A DNA stretch of 64,000 nucleotides from Sitta carolinensis (Eukaryota; Chordata; Aves; Passeriformes; Sittidae). Every line of letters starts with the position of its first letter. The stretch's first letter is position 1. Location: the NCBI GenBank assembly GCA_032173965.1, contig CM063285.1:25889660-25953659 (forward strand), given 5' to 3'. The notes beneath the pieces were generated by a model. That model made no database searches. It saw nothing but the letters and a program-made list of their open reading frames with translations, and was not told the origin of the DNA. Positions 24,127-35,129 of this stretch are shown piece by piece. Both the position numbers and the translations under genes were made by a program.

Positions 24127-27100
24127 TCTTAATGCAATTCCCTTTATCTGCTTTGTTTAAGCAGAAAATTTCAGTCTTACTCACACCTGCATTTTTTTTT
24201 ACTACTGCTTTAGGCAACTAAAGGTCATTATTTTCTTGTTAAAAAAACCCAAAAGCATTTTAGCTTTTTTAGCTCCTTCTGAAGAAATTTTGGCATATCC
24301 CTTGGTTTTAATGAATTGACTGATTGGTCCCAAGCTTCAGTTACTACTTTGGAGTTTAACAATGCACTTGTATTGGAATGCAAAATGTTTTCTATGACAT
24401 TTCATTTTCTTGTGCTGGTACCAATTATTTTTATTGCACCGAATGGCTGCTTAAAGAATACTCAACGTGATACATTGATAAAGACACTGGCTGTGATACA
24501 TTGACAAAGATCAGACAGGCATTTAGGGAAAATATCAGAAAGCTTTAGCTACTCCCAGTTATTCCTTGGGGATACCATTAAAATGATTGATGACGAAGCA
24601 CAGCCAGACCTCAGCAAAAGTTTTTGGTGGGTTCTACAAGAGGTCTGTGGTGTATTCAACACACATGCACCAGAGCTGCCTTCTAAAGGACCCTGTGAAC
24701 TGCACATGGCCTTACTCACAGCTCCACAAACAGCTTCCACCTTCTACAGTGTGCAGTGGAATCTCCTCGAGCACAGGGCAGCTTGCTGGGATTTTTTGCC
24801 CTCTCCTCTTTTGCAAAATCGTGGTGGGGCACAGGCAAGACAATAGAAGCATTTGAAAATGGAGCATGAGGAGATTCCTGAGATTTGGGTTAGCTGGCTT
24901 AGTTCTCTAGAGTCTGCTGCCCTTGTGTAGGATGGTGGAAAGTACCATTTATCAGGAAAGAATAATTTGAATTAACTGCATTATAAAATAAAGAAGTGTA
25001 AGGGAATCATATATTTTGGAATCAGTATGACAGAAGTGACATTCATGTGTGCAGAATCAAAGAGCTGGTTATGTATTTGTATTATACTAGTAGCTGTTAT
25101 ATAAACAAGACTCAATCATCATACAGATAATTCAAAGATGTAAGCAGAAACGAAATCTCCTGGTCAAATCACTGAAGTGAAAATTCCTAACAAACACAAA
25201 AAATCCAGAAACTGGAACATGAATTATGAAACTGACAATGAATAAAAATATTTACAGTATCAAAAACAAAATTCCAAAATTTGCAATTGTTTTTGTTTAT
25301 GTGTTTATCTTTAATTTGTCATTTGTTTTTCAGGCTGACTATTGCTAACATTGAGTACTTCAGGATATAATGGGATTTTTCTACACATTTCATTCTTTTT
25401 TATTTTGAAGTTGAGATAAAAGAAATAAATCAACAAAGGTGAAAATAACTGGACTTATAAAATGCTTGAGTTTTTACAGCAGGAAGTTAAATAGATTGCA
25501 CAGAGTTTTTTAAAAATATGTACTTTGAAGTTAATAATGTCTTTCAAAATAAAAGTTTGTAACTGAAATCTGCGGGGAATCTAGTTGAGAAATCTGTGTC
25601 TTTTATTATTAATTATATGAATTAGAGATTATAATGAAAATCTGAAGTAAAAAGGGTTCTTTTCTATGGATTTCAAATAAATTGTTCTGATTTTGCTTTG
25701 TGAATGCAATGAATATAATATATTTATTACTTAATAGAGTATAAGGAGGTAGACAGGATTCCAGATATATCTCAGAAAAGAAAATAATTCCTATTATGTA
25801 TTTCATATAATGCCAGTGAAACTTTCACATAGTTTATGACAGTAAGATATTGGCTCAGATTAATCTAAGGATTTGTAGCATAGTATTTAATTTCTGAATT
25901 TACTCTCTTCAGTCTTGGATTCTTCATGTTTCATAAATAGCTATAAGGAGACAAAGTATTGTTCCATCATTTATTTTGCCTTCATTGTAATTCCTTTTGA
26001 TTGGAATGCTTTAAAAGACCATCCAGTACAGCACAGGAGAGAGGAGCTTGTTAAAAGCAAATGAAAGATTATGATGTTGGCTCATGATTTCTATGGGAAA
26101 CATTATTTCAAGGTTGAAAGACACATGATCTCTGAGTATTGGTGGTAGCAGGACTCTCATATTAATTTAGTTAGTTTAACATGAAGTTCCATTTCAGAAG
26201 ATAGCCTTTGTAAAAAACACCATCTTTGCTTCCCTGTGTATTCTAGGAATCTACATTCAGTATTAAGACCCTTGACGCCAAAAATTTCCTGATGTTTTGA
26301 TTTCTGTCAAGATTCCTCCAGGACATGTAAATGTATGCTTCTGGGTGCACCTGCAAGTGTATACATTTTGTCAGCTTTGAGCTGAAGCCTAAACCCTGTT
26401 GGGAATCAGTGTAGAAATTTTTGTGTCCATTTCATGTTTACGTTCCAGTTGTGTAGGCACACATGGAGCATGTTTACTGCAGTGGGAAATGAAAAAGTGC
26501 AAGTAAAGGAAGTGATTATTTTTTTTCTTCCTGTCTTCTGATTAAGAAGCATCCTTCTTCCCGTCCTGTACTATACCAATTAGTATTCTGATCAAAGATG
26601 GGAGAGACCTGATTTTGCACCCATCATGAGTACAAAGAAAAACTTTTCACACAGTGAAATCACCAGAAAACAATATTTTAATATGGGGAAACCTTTCAAT
26701 TTTTCTTTTCAGGACATATTCTGTGTAAAAATGGTTGAACATTCATTGGGCCAAACCAGGAGACAGACATAGCAAACAAACAAGCAACTGAAGTTATGGC
26801 TTGGCATTTCTAGCTTTGGCTCAAATTAATACATGATACAAGCTACACAAGCAAGAGGCTACATCCACGGTCTTGTTCTTCCTTTACCCCTAAGCTATAG
26901 AGAGCAAAAAATCTGACTGCCAGGCAGTTGAATAAAACAATTTCTGGTTGAATTCTTTGAGAAAGAGATTGGACGCATAGCTCCAGGAGGAGAGCTTATG
27001 TATTCCTGTCTTCTTCCTTCTATAGCCTGGGACAGGCAGAAGTTTGTCTTTGGCAATCTCTCTTGGTTTCTATGTGGTCCTCCCTGGATTTTGAAGCTTT

Positions 27101-28125
27101 TCTTTTTGACAAAGATTCCCCATACACAGGAGGATTTCAAAATCCTAGCAGATCCCGTCTTCACTTTAACCTTGCCATGAAGCGCTTTTTTGGATGGGAG
27201 TATTAATTGCTGCTTGTTTTTACACCCTTTTTCTTTCTTGCCCTGTACTGACACATCATCACTCCTAATACCTTACAAATATACTCACCAGGTAACAGAG
27301 AGGGAATGTCAGTCATATGATCTAAGAGTTTAGCACCATATGTCCCAGGTCAGTGATGAATTTTACATCCGGTCTTGTTGGACACTTTCTAACCCTGGAT
27401 ATTAAAGAGAGTATTTAGATGTGGCAAAAATGGAATTAGTGCTTCCCTGTTGATCAGTTTTCCATGGGATTTTCCATGATGTAATAGATTTACATCAGAA
27501 CTACTTGGAGAACAAGGACTAAAGTACTTGTCTCATGTTTAGGCAAGTACTTTGTGGGGGCATACACAAGCTTTGGAAGACTATTAATTCCCATTTTCTT
27601 CACATGCAGCTCTAATTGGTTGCCCACATCTCTGCTATTAAATATAACATGCCAGAGTCTCATCTGATGAAAACCTGTAATACAGCTTTAATACAGATAG
27701 AAACTTGACAAACTGGATGGATAGTGGTTGATAAAAGGCAGATTTAGACTGACTGCAACCAGATTAAGTTTTTTTACTAGGAGATAATTTGTAAAAAAGA
27801 TTCAAGATGACAAGGCAGATGTGGAGTGTTTTTCGAATAATCATTTGTCAGAATTGATCTTTTCTTGGAAATACCTACAATTATTCATTGATTCAGGAAA
27901 GAATCATGTGAGGAAAGAAAAATTGTACTGGTAAATGAGTGTGGTTTTGCTGTAACAAAGACTTCAGACCTGTGAAGGTCCTTCTGACTGTCACATGGTA
28001 GTTGGCAGTGCACACAGGACTAAGAACTCCAAGCAACTTTTCTGAGTCAGTGCTGTAGTGACATAAGTGGAAGATTTCTTTACGGCATGCTCCAGGTAAG
28101 ACACTCAAGTGTGAAATGACTTGGA
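24125..28125. other. Non-coding stretch, mostly unique sequence
   Basis: No recognisable gene. At 24549-24856 three frames on two strands are open together (87 and 89 codons plus, 63 codons minus), which reflects a local lack of stop-like words rather than a gene. A 119-codon minus-strand open frame at 26895-27254 has no motif that I recognise. Confidence 0.5.
24467..24510. repeat. Direct duplication, 18-bp units spaced 26 bp
   Basis: GTGATACATTGATAAAGA at 24467-24484 recurs with one change at 24493-24510. It is a local direct duplication of unknown origin. Confidence 0.85.
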
Positions 28126-28129
28126 CACA

Positions 28130-28241
28130 GTACTGGATAGGATACAAAGCATTCACAGATGATACAAAACTGGGAGGACCTGTTGACTCCATCAAAGACA
28201 GAGAGGCCCTGCAGAGAGACCTCAGCAAATTAGAGGGCTGG
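28130..28241 (+). mobile_element. CR1 LINE, 5' part (reverse transcriptase end)
   Basis: This is the upstream part of one CR1 copy that is cut in two by an LTR. The plus frame reads through the reverse transcriptase catalytic motif, here F-T-D-D (28152-28163) where CR1 usually has F-A-D-D. It continues with DTKLGGPVDS and REALQRDLSKLEGW, typical CR1 reverse transcriptase sequence. The copy begins inside the domain, so it is 5'-truncated and cannot be active. The left end is approximate. The sequence resumes at 28870, directly after the LTR and the repeated target bases. Confidence 0.93.
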
Positions 28242-28864
28242 TGTCCTAGTTTAGGGCAAATCTGGGAGAAAACCTCCAAAGGAAGATCCCTCCGGAGAGC
28301 AAACCCACACGGCCCCTCCCCCCAGCCGGTTCGGGAATGATTCCTCGGAGAGAAGTGGAAAGAACCTGTTTATTTAACAGGCACAGCCCCCCCCAGTACA
28401 CAAAATGAACAATACCAGATGACAACACTTTTTCACAGCTCTGAAAAAGAGATGACAAATGCAGCGAGTCTCTCTTGGGGGTGGTCGCTCTGCTGTCACT
28501 CCCTCCGGCGCTGGGGATGGCTGTTGCCGGCCACAAGGTGTTCTCAGGTCCCAGTCCGGAGCAGGTCCCAGTAGTTACAAGAAAAAAAGAAAAAAAAGAG
28601 AAAAAACAAAGCAAGAGCAAAGCGAAGCAGGAGCAAAAGCAGCAGCCAGAGCTAGAGTCAAGGAGAAAAGAGAGCAGCAAAAAACAACAGCCACACTATG
28701 TACTGCCCCGTCTCTGTGTCCCGCCAGTCGTGGGGGGGGAAGCAGGCTGATAACAGAACCAAAACAAAACATTTGTCCTTCAGAGCCAGTCTCCCAGGCA
28801 CAGAACATAACATCCAACATAGCAGAACACACATAAATGGGGATACAAACATCACCCTAGGACA
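28242..28864 (-). mobile_element. Solo LTR of an endogenous retrovirus
   Basis: A 623-bp LTR starts TGTCCTAG and ends CTAGGACA, a perfect 8-bp terminal inverted repeat. It is flanked by the 5-bp target duplication GCTGG (28237-28241 and 28865-28869). It is GC- and CpG-richer than its surroundings. On the minus strand the polyadenylation signal AATAAA (plus coordinates 28369-28374) lies in the 3' part, which sets the orientation. There is no internal retroviral region: both LTR ends abut the two halves of one CR1. It is therefore a solo LTR left by LTR-LTR recombination. A 5-bp duplication is usual for ERVL-type and also seen in other classes. The sequence resembles songbird LTRs I remember, but I give no family name. 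Open frames inside (for example 28246-28680 minus) are not genes. Confidence 0.93.
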
Positions 28865-29518
28865 GCTGGATAATCTCCAACCATATGAAGTTGAACAAGG
28901 GAAAGTGCTGTTTTCTGCACCTGGGATGGGGCAGCCCTGGCTGTACAGACAGACTGGGGAATGAGATGCTGGAAAGCAGTGCCACAGAAAGGGACTGGGG
29001 GTCCTGGTTGAACATGAGTCAGCAGTGCCCTGGCAGCCAGGAGGGACACTCGTGTCCTGGGGAGCATCAGGCACAGCATGGCCAGCTGGGCAAGGAGAAG
29101 TTCTGCTCTGCACTGGGGCAGCCTCACCTCGAGTGCTGGGGGCAGTTCTGGGTAACACAATAAAAGAAATACCTTAAACTTCTAGAGAGCGTCCAAAGGA
29201 GGGGAAGCCATATGAGGAGTGGCTGAGACCACTTGGTTTCTCTTCTGTGTGGTGACCAGTGACAGGACCCAAGGGCATGGCCTGAAGCTATGTCAGGGGA
29301 GGTTTAGGTTAGATATTAGGAAAAGGTTCTTCACCCAGAGGGTGGCTGGACACAGAAACAGGCTCCCAGGGAAGTGGTCCCAGCACCAAACCTGACAGAG
29401 TTCAAAAAGCGTTTTTCGAACAGAAAGTGACTGTTGGGAATGGTCCTGTGCTGGGTTATGAATTTGACTTGATGATTCTTGTGGGTCTCTTACAACTCAG
29501 CATATTCTGTTATCCTAA
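28865..29518 (+). mobile_element. CR1 LINE, 3' part
   Basis: This is the downstream continuation of the CR1 at 28130-28241. It resumes with NNLQPYEVEQGKVLF-type coding sequence, slightly changed, and runs through the 3' part of the reverse transcriptase ORF (a frame open to about 29163). It then runs through the conserved CR1 3' region (AGGTTTAGGTTAGATATTAGG, shortened here to its core GGTTTAGGTTAGATATTAGG) to the 3' tail near 29460-29518. That tail is shared with the fragment at 14660-14748 and with the SINE at 34727-34850. Small indels and stops show that it is a fossil. Together the two parts give about 770 bp of CR1. Confidence 0.93.
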
Positions 29519-29841
29519 GACAAAGTGAAAGAAACCAGCAACCCCACCCCATTCTTTACCAGGAAGGAAGCCTTTATCCCTGAAAGAGGACATCCGAGTC
29601 CATTTGACCGTGAACTAAAGCTCCATGGCAGAATGTGCACAGCACCATGTATCAGGTTACTGCACTTGATCCAGGGAACTGATCCACTGGTGCTGGAGTA
29701 AACATCACTCTTCGATTCCAGAATTCATCAGTTCCACAATATTGAAGCCCTCTTCCTTAATCCCTTGTTTGCATAGGAGAGGAAAGCTCTAGCTCCCTCT
29801 TCTCTGCAACAATATTTTTATGAGTATAGTTTTCCCAGATT

Positions 29842-29862
29842 TGTGTGTGTGTGTGTGTGTGT

Positions 29863-29925
<63 letters not shown>

Positions 29926-29940
29926 GTCTGTGTGTGTGTG
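29842..29940 (+). repeat. Compound TG / TCTG microsatellite
   Basis: A long (TG)n tract, broken once by an extra G, passes into about eight TCTG units and returns to TG at the end. It looks highly mutable and would serve as a length marker. The minus-strand open frame across it (Thr-Asp-Arg-Gln and Thr-His repeats) is an artefact. Confidence 0.97.
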
Positions 29941-29944
29941 GCAA

Positions 29945-31635
29945 ACCAGGTTTTGCACTATCACACAGGATCTGGATTTTGAAAATCTGTATTCTGTGAC
30001 TTTGACCATATGATTTTTTTCCACAGCCATCTCTGTCAGAAATAGTCAGTTAGAATGAGATGAACTTGAAATGGTGGAGATAATATTTCAACAACACAAA
30101 GTGAGAGCAAATTTATTAATATGTATAAATAACTGAAACAGAGTTTACATTTAAGTATGATGCTCTCCAAATGCAAAGTTATCTAAATTCAATTATCAAC
30201 AAGGATATAGAAATAATTAAAAAAGGATCAAGAATGCAAATTATAAAGCTAAGTGAGCACTGGCAAAACAGACAAAAAAAAAGAGGAATGTTTTAACTAA
30301 TAAAAAAAATCTCTATAGCTAAAAAAGGAAAAAAAAATACAGTTTGAATGAAAGTATCTAAGGAGCAGAAGTCTATGTGCACATTTAATCCTTTATGCTT
30401 TATATACAATGGTTCTTCATTGATTCACTATTATGAGTCTGATTAAAAACTTTGATAAGCAGAAGGTATTGCACTCAACATGAGATAATTCTGGAGGTAA
30501 ATAAATCACCTGGATTTTAGTGATTGCCTAGAGACTATTTTTTATGACCTGCTTTCTTGCAGTGCAAATGAGCAAGGGAAAATGCCAATCAGTGTACATA
30601 TGTATATACATAAATATGTATGTCTAAATAGCAAATTGATTCAAAATCAGAAAAGTGTGACTGGCTATGACTAGCAAAAAAAAAAAAAAAAAAAAAAAGA
30701 GACAGAGAGAATAGCAATTAAAAGGGGAAACTCTTTAAAAAATTTATATATGTGAACACCTATACAACTACAGTGAAAAAGAGGACAGCTTTTATTATAT
30801 GCCTATGCTTGTTTCAGGGACCAATAATGACAGCAATAAGAAGTAAAAAAAACTCTAGAGGGTTTTAACATAAAATTAAAAAAGGCATCAACTTTTCTAA
30901 ATGGAAAGATTTGTAAAGAAAAAAAAAAATCAAACAAAATATGTCAGAATAAAATCCCTGGCTGGTATTTCTGATATTAATATGAATCAAGTTTTATAGT
31001 GTATTAGATACAAAATTAATCTTATGTTTGATGTGATCAGTTTAGTAGATTAAGGTGGTAAAATTGTTAGTAGTGATGTAGAAAATGCGGAAGTGAGGAA
31101 TAAATATTCCTTTCTTTACTTGGAAGAATATGGATAATATAGTCATATAAAATGCTTTCTGGTCCATTATTAACTGTAAAGCATAAAATGAACTACAGGC
31201 TGACCTTTTACAATCTCCAGATCTCAGTATCACACAGTCCAGGTACATCTGTGACCTACTGATGAAAATAAAAAATATAAATTGAAAATTGGTTATAGCA
31301 TAGGGTGCAAAAGTTTGAGAACTGTGGTGCTGTTCAAGAGAGGCAAGTGGAAAACTGGACTGCCTAGTCTAACTCACAACATGCAAAAAGTGATATAGGA
31401 TTTGATCTTTAAATGTAAGAATGAAAGAATGTTTAAACAGTAATCAAGAAGGGACACAATTTTATGGAAATTGGGACCTATCAAACACATCTGAGTCTGA
31501 GTTTTACAGTTGTGTGTGTTTTATCGAAAAAATTACCTATAAAAACACAGGTTTCTGTTGCACAGAAAAAGTTGCAGGAGAAAGCAGTGAAACGTGTAGC
31601 ACAGAAATAGCTGAAAGATGAGTAAAAATATAGAT
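29945..31635. other. Non-coding AT-rich stretch
   Basis: No gene or clear transposon. It contains an A23 run at 30676-30698 and several shorter A runs. Confidence 0.55.
30676..30698 (+). repeat. A23 homopolymer
   Basis: An uninterrupted run of 23 A followed by a short GA-rich tract. Confidence 0.9.
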
Positions 31636-31639
31636 AAAA

Positions 31640-31840
31640 TTAGAAAAAAGTATTTTTAGCAGTGGTAACAGTTCACCCTTGAACAAGATTGATGGATTAT
31701 TTATTTTGGTGTGCAGCAAAACCAGATGGTTTTATGTCTTTTCTGAAAAGATACCTCACCCAAGCAAGACTCAGGCTAAATGGCAATTTAACTAGATGGA
31801 TTGAATAGCCTCCAGCTCTAAGAAGTCAGAACACCAGTCT
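31640..31840 (+). mobile_element. Possible old CR1-like LINE 3' fragment
   Basis: The order of weak words (AACAGTTCACCC, then TTTTCTGAAAAGATACCTCA, then GGATTGAATAGCC) resembles the 3' untranslated region of ancient amniote CR1 elements in sense orientation. The terminal repeat is not recognisable and divergence is high, so this is a low-confidence call. Confidence 0.38.
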
Positions 31841-32088
31841 ATTCTAGTTGCCAGCTCTTGAATGTGCCAATACGTTACTTATTTTTCCATTTTCCAGCAT
31901 TATTCTTGTAGAAAAAATGAATCTTTAGCTTCAAAATATTGAATCTCAACCCCAAAACTTTTGTAAAATTTTTAACCAGCAGAAACCAGTACTGGAAAAT
32001 ATATTAGGAAGAGAATTCAAAATAGCAGTGGAATAAAAATCAGAGAAATGTCCTAAAAAGTCAGTACAAGATCAGTTATTTGATGTAC

Positions 32089-32112
32089 AAAAAAAAAAAA
32101 AAAAAAAAAAAA
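32089..32112 (+). repeat. A24 homopolymer
   Basis: An uninterrupted run of 24 A. Confidence 0.9.
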
Positions 32113-33867
32113 GGGATGTGCTAGAAGAATAAAATCACGCAGTGTGTTAGGCCTGAAGCCCACTTTATTGCTAAGAACATCCCTGCAAAAAACTAATGTG
32201 CTGTGTAATGGCCATAACTGCATTAACAGCTACAAGGAGAGCTAAAAATATCTCTTATCTTTGAATTGCTTTGCAACATGGGAGATGTCACCTTGAGGGT
32301 AGAAAGAAAACAGCTATTTATTCCAGGAGAGCAGGAATTAAGTCTTGGCTGCAGCTATGCCAAGTGGGCATTTCCCAATTAAGCACAGTGCAGTTAAGGT
32401 AGAAGGGCTTTGAATAGTTTTACTGCCAAGATCTGCCAACAGCCTTGTTCACTTATATTTTTAATGGTTTGCCAAACTGAATATCTGCTCTCAAGTGGCT
32501 GGTGTGGGTAACTAATGATGATTATAGTGTCAAGTGTGGCAGTCGAAAACCAGTACAGTGCTATACAAAGCAATCCCTTCATGCCCCACATTAAGTGCCC
32601 CCAGCCCTCAGAAGAGTTTTTCTCTCTTCAAACGTAAGTATTCATGTCTCTCAAAGAATCACTGCTGGCTCCCTGTTTTGCACCACGAGGATTCAAATGG
32701 AGAAAAATGAGAGGAAGCTGCCATTGCTACTGAAAATGGCACTGGAAATGGTTAGAAAGAAATACCAGAGAATCCCTGGGCATGCTTCCTCACCACTGGA
32801 GAACAGAACTCTCTAAGAATTACAGAAAATTGAAAAAAGTATCCCTCATACATTGGCCGATTCACTTTCATCTCTATTAGCTAATTTCTTTTTTTTACAG
32901 TCACAGTATTTTGTGTTCATCTGTCTTCTGGTGTTTTAGAATAACAGGATTGTCCTCATTGAAGGGACAGGTAATGAATCAGACAATGGCACTGAAGCTA
33001 AAATACTTTCGCAGTACATATACATTTGGCTAGCTGTGCTTGAATTAAGTTTTAATAAAAGGTAAATTAAGAAATAGTTTCCCTTTGGATATTATCACCA
33101 GTTGGAACGAGATAATTAAATTAAATTGCCATGCACTCCCTTAAGGAAACTGCACTTTCCTTACAATCAGTCTCTTAGATACCGTGACTTTACTTTATAG
33201 CAAAGCAATTATTACAGCATCTAAAAATGGATTTATTCCTAGATAGCATTTTAAATAAAATATTTCAAGTCACATTTAAATTAATAGCAAGAAAATGTAT
33301 CTGAAGAACTTGAATTTGAGAAAGCATATTTCTGCTGTGGCTGTATCTGCTTTGGCAATCTGAGGTTTTACTTAGAGAAATCTTTATGTAAGAAGCAATT
33401 TGCTCAAGGTGACGTTTTCTTGCTCAGATACATAGGGGCTTTACTCATTTTTTGAAGGCTTATATTACTTACAGCAATAGTTTAATAAGCTAATGACCTT
33501 GCCATAATCTTCCTCATTGAAAACTGACATTTATATTTGTATGGTTAAATAAAACATGTAATGAGGGAAAACTCAAAATAGGGCTGATTATAATTCAAAG
33601 ACACATGTCATAGATTTTATCATCTTTACTGACAATGAGAACCCACGTGTAATGATGGTGTCAACTACAATCTCAGTTAATTTGATCTCCTTTTATATTA
33701 GGCTTGATCATTCAGATCTATTGTAACAAAATGAAATAATGGTGCTACATATTTCAGAGCAGTAGAACAGAAATGTAGCTGCACTTAGTTATGTTATCAA
33801 ACCATTGTGTTGACTGGTATAACAATTAGGGAATTCCTCAGTAGTATGTAAGTGCCTGAAATAGAAT

Positions 33868-33913
33868 TTAGGCAATAATAACATAATATTAATTAGGCAA
33901 TAATAACATAATA
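33868..33913. repeat. Tandem duplication, 25-bp period
   Basis: A 21-base unit beginning TTAGGCAATAATAACATAAT is repeated without change at 33868-33888 and 33893-33913, with TTAA between the copies. Perfect identity suggests a recent duplication. Confidence 0.92.
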
Positions 33914-34726
33914 CTGAAATGGTATGGCACCCTTGGACACCAATGTAAACATCTGGTTCCTTCAGTTAATTTGACTTTTTAACATCCTATATTTTGTAGT
34001 GTTAAAATGTGTTTTTTAAGAAAGTATTGATAGGTTTCCAAGCAAGCCTTATTAAAAATACTGGATAGGGTCTTTGATGCATGTTCCATTCAGCTGTTTG
34101 TTTTTAAATTAGCTTGTGAGAGGGTACATGGCATGAAGAGAGGGAATTAAGTAAGTGAAGGGTACTGAACCTGAGAAACTGATCCATCTCTACAAAATGA
34201 TGGTGGATAACAAGATAAAATGTTTTGGCTTTGTCCCACTGTGAATCATGTTCAACACATTTTGAAAGGTTCTGATAAGTTTTCAGGAAATTTTTGCTTT
34301 CTCTTGAGATTTTCATGTGCAGAGTACTGTACCATGTAAGTATAATTTTACTACTACTGGCAACAGGTCTCAGTCTTTGTAATGACTTTGCAAGCCTTTA
34401 CAGATGAGTTTGTCAAACTTCATCAAAATTTTCTTTGCCTTGTTTGGAGTTTTGGGGCTTGGTTTCTTTAACTGGAGCAGCAATTTTTCTAATGGCCTGG
34501 TGTCTAGTCTTGGTTTGTTCTACTTCAAGTTATTTAAAAAAAAAAAAAATTTGGTAGCAGTCATGACTTCTTATGTTCTGGAGACTGAATTATTTAGGGA
34601 TGCAACCTAATGATAAAGTGGAGGCTAACAGGAGAGTGGGATAACAGCAGAGGTTGTGAAAGAGAGGTTCCCTGCAGGGTGCACTGTGCAGGAAGGAGAC
34701 TGTAAGAGAGTAAGGTAGACACCAGC

Positions 34727-34850
34727 ACAGAATACTCTGAGTTGGAAGGGACCCACAAGGACCATCAAGTTGAACTCTTAAGTGAATGGCCCATCAAACA
34801 CACAGTCCTGGCATTATCAGCACCATGCTCTAAATAACTGAGATAGTCTC
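34727..34850 (-). mobile_element. tRNA-Ile-derived SINE with CR1-like tail (TguSINE1 type)
   Basis: Read on the minus strand, the 5' part (about 34850 down to 34787) follows tRNA-Ile. CTCAGTTATTTAGAGCATGG is the D-arm and A-box region. GTGCTGATAATGCC is the anticodon loop, with GAT at the anticodon position (plus 34816-34818). A decayed B box lies near 34793-34802, with a few bases missing before GGGCC. The 3' part (34775 down to 34727) is a CR1-type tail, ACTTGATGGTCCTTGTGGGT and on to TATTCTGTG. It is the same tail as the CR1 ending at 29518, as expected for a SINE moved by CR1. The architecture matches TguSINE1 of zebra finch as I remember it. It is not a functional tRNA gene: both promoter boxes and the acceptor stem are degraded. 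Confidence 0.85.
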
Positions 34851-34972
34851 AGAGTTTATAATGCCAGGATTCTGTAAACATATCAGCAGGATATAGTTAA
34901 ACAGTTGTGCATCTGGAAATTGAAGAAAATTAGTTTTAGGGTAACAACGACAAACCAAAAGTATCTAAGTGT

Positions 34973-35125
34973 GTGGGGTCTCCCTCACTGGAAATATTCA
35001 AAACCATCTGAACACAATCCTGTGCCACGTGCTCTGGGATGACCCTGATCAAGTAGAGAGGTTGGAGCAGATGACTCATGGTGATCCCTTCCAACCTGAC
35101 TCACTCTGTGATTATGATTCTGTGG
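34973..35125 (+). mobile_element. CR1 LINE 3' fragment
   Basis: The plus strand reads GGGGTCTCCCTCACTGGAAA, then a CCTGTGCCACGTGCTCTGGG block, a GATGACTC block, CCCTTCCAACCTGACTC, and ends CTGTGATTATGATTCTGTGG. This is a typical CR1 3' untranslated region of a different subfamily from the SINE-sharing tail. About 150 bp remain. Confidence 0.93.
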
Positions 35126-35129
35126 CTGA

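Larger units (their letters stand above)
31845..34720. other. Non-coding stretch with possible conserved sequence
   Basis: No gene. It contains an A24 run at 32089-32112. The segment 32150-32620 and the segment 33040-33560 have high complexity, few simple repeats and TAATTA-like words, and read like conserved non-coding DNA. That is only an impression. A 25-bp tandem duplication lies at 33868-33913. Confidence 0.4.

Noticed and set aside
24549..24856. Three open frames in one place, as for a possible small gene
   Set aside because: Simultaneous openness in three frames reflects base composition. No start context, motif or splice evidence.
26895..27254. 119-codon minus-strand Lys-rich open frame
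   Set aside because: No domain, and the composition matches pyrimidine-rich plus-strand DNA.
28246..29163. Many overlapping open frames of 70-166 codons on both strands
   Set aside because: They lie in the solo LTR and the CR1 fossil. The only meaningful frame is the CR1 reverse transcriptase relic, described as a mobile element.
29818..30030. Open frame with Thr-Asp-Arg-Gln and Thr-His repeats
   Set aside because: It is a translation of the TG/TCTG microsatellite.
34787..34850. Possible tRNA-Ile gene or pseudogene on the minus strand
   Set aside because: The promoter boxes are decayed, bases are missing before the acceptor stem, and it is fused to a CR1-type tail, so it is a SINE head.
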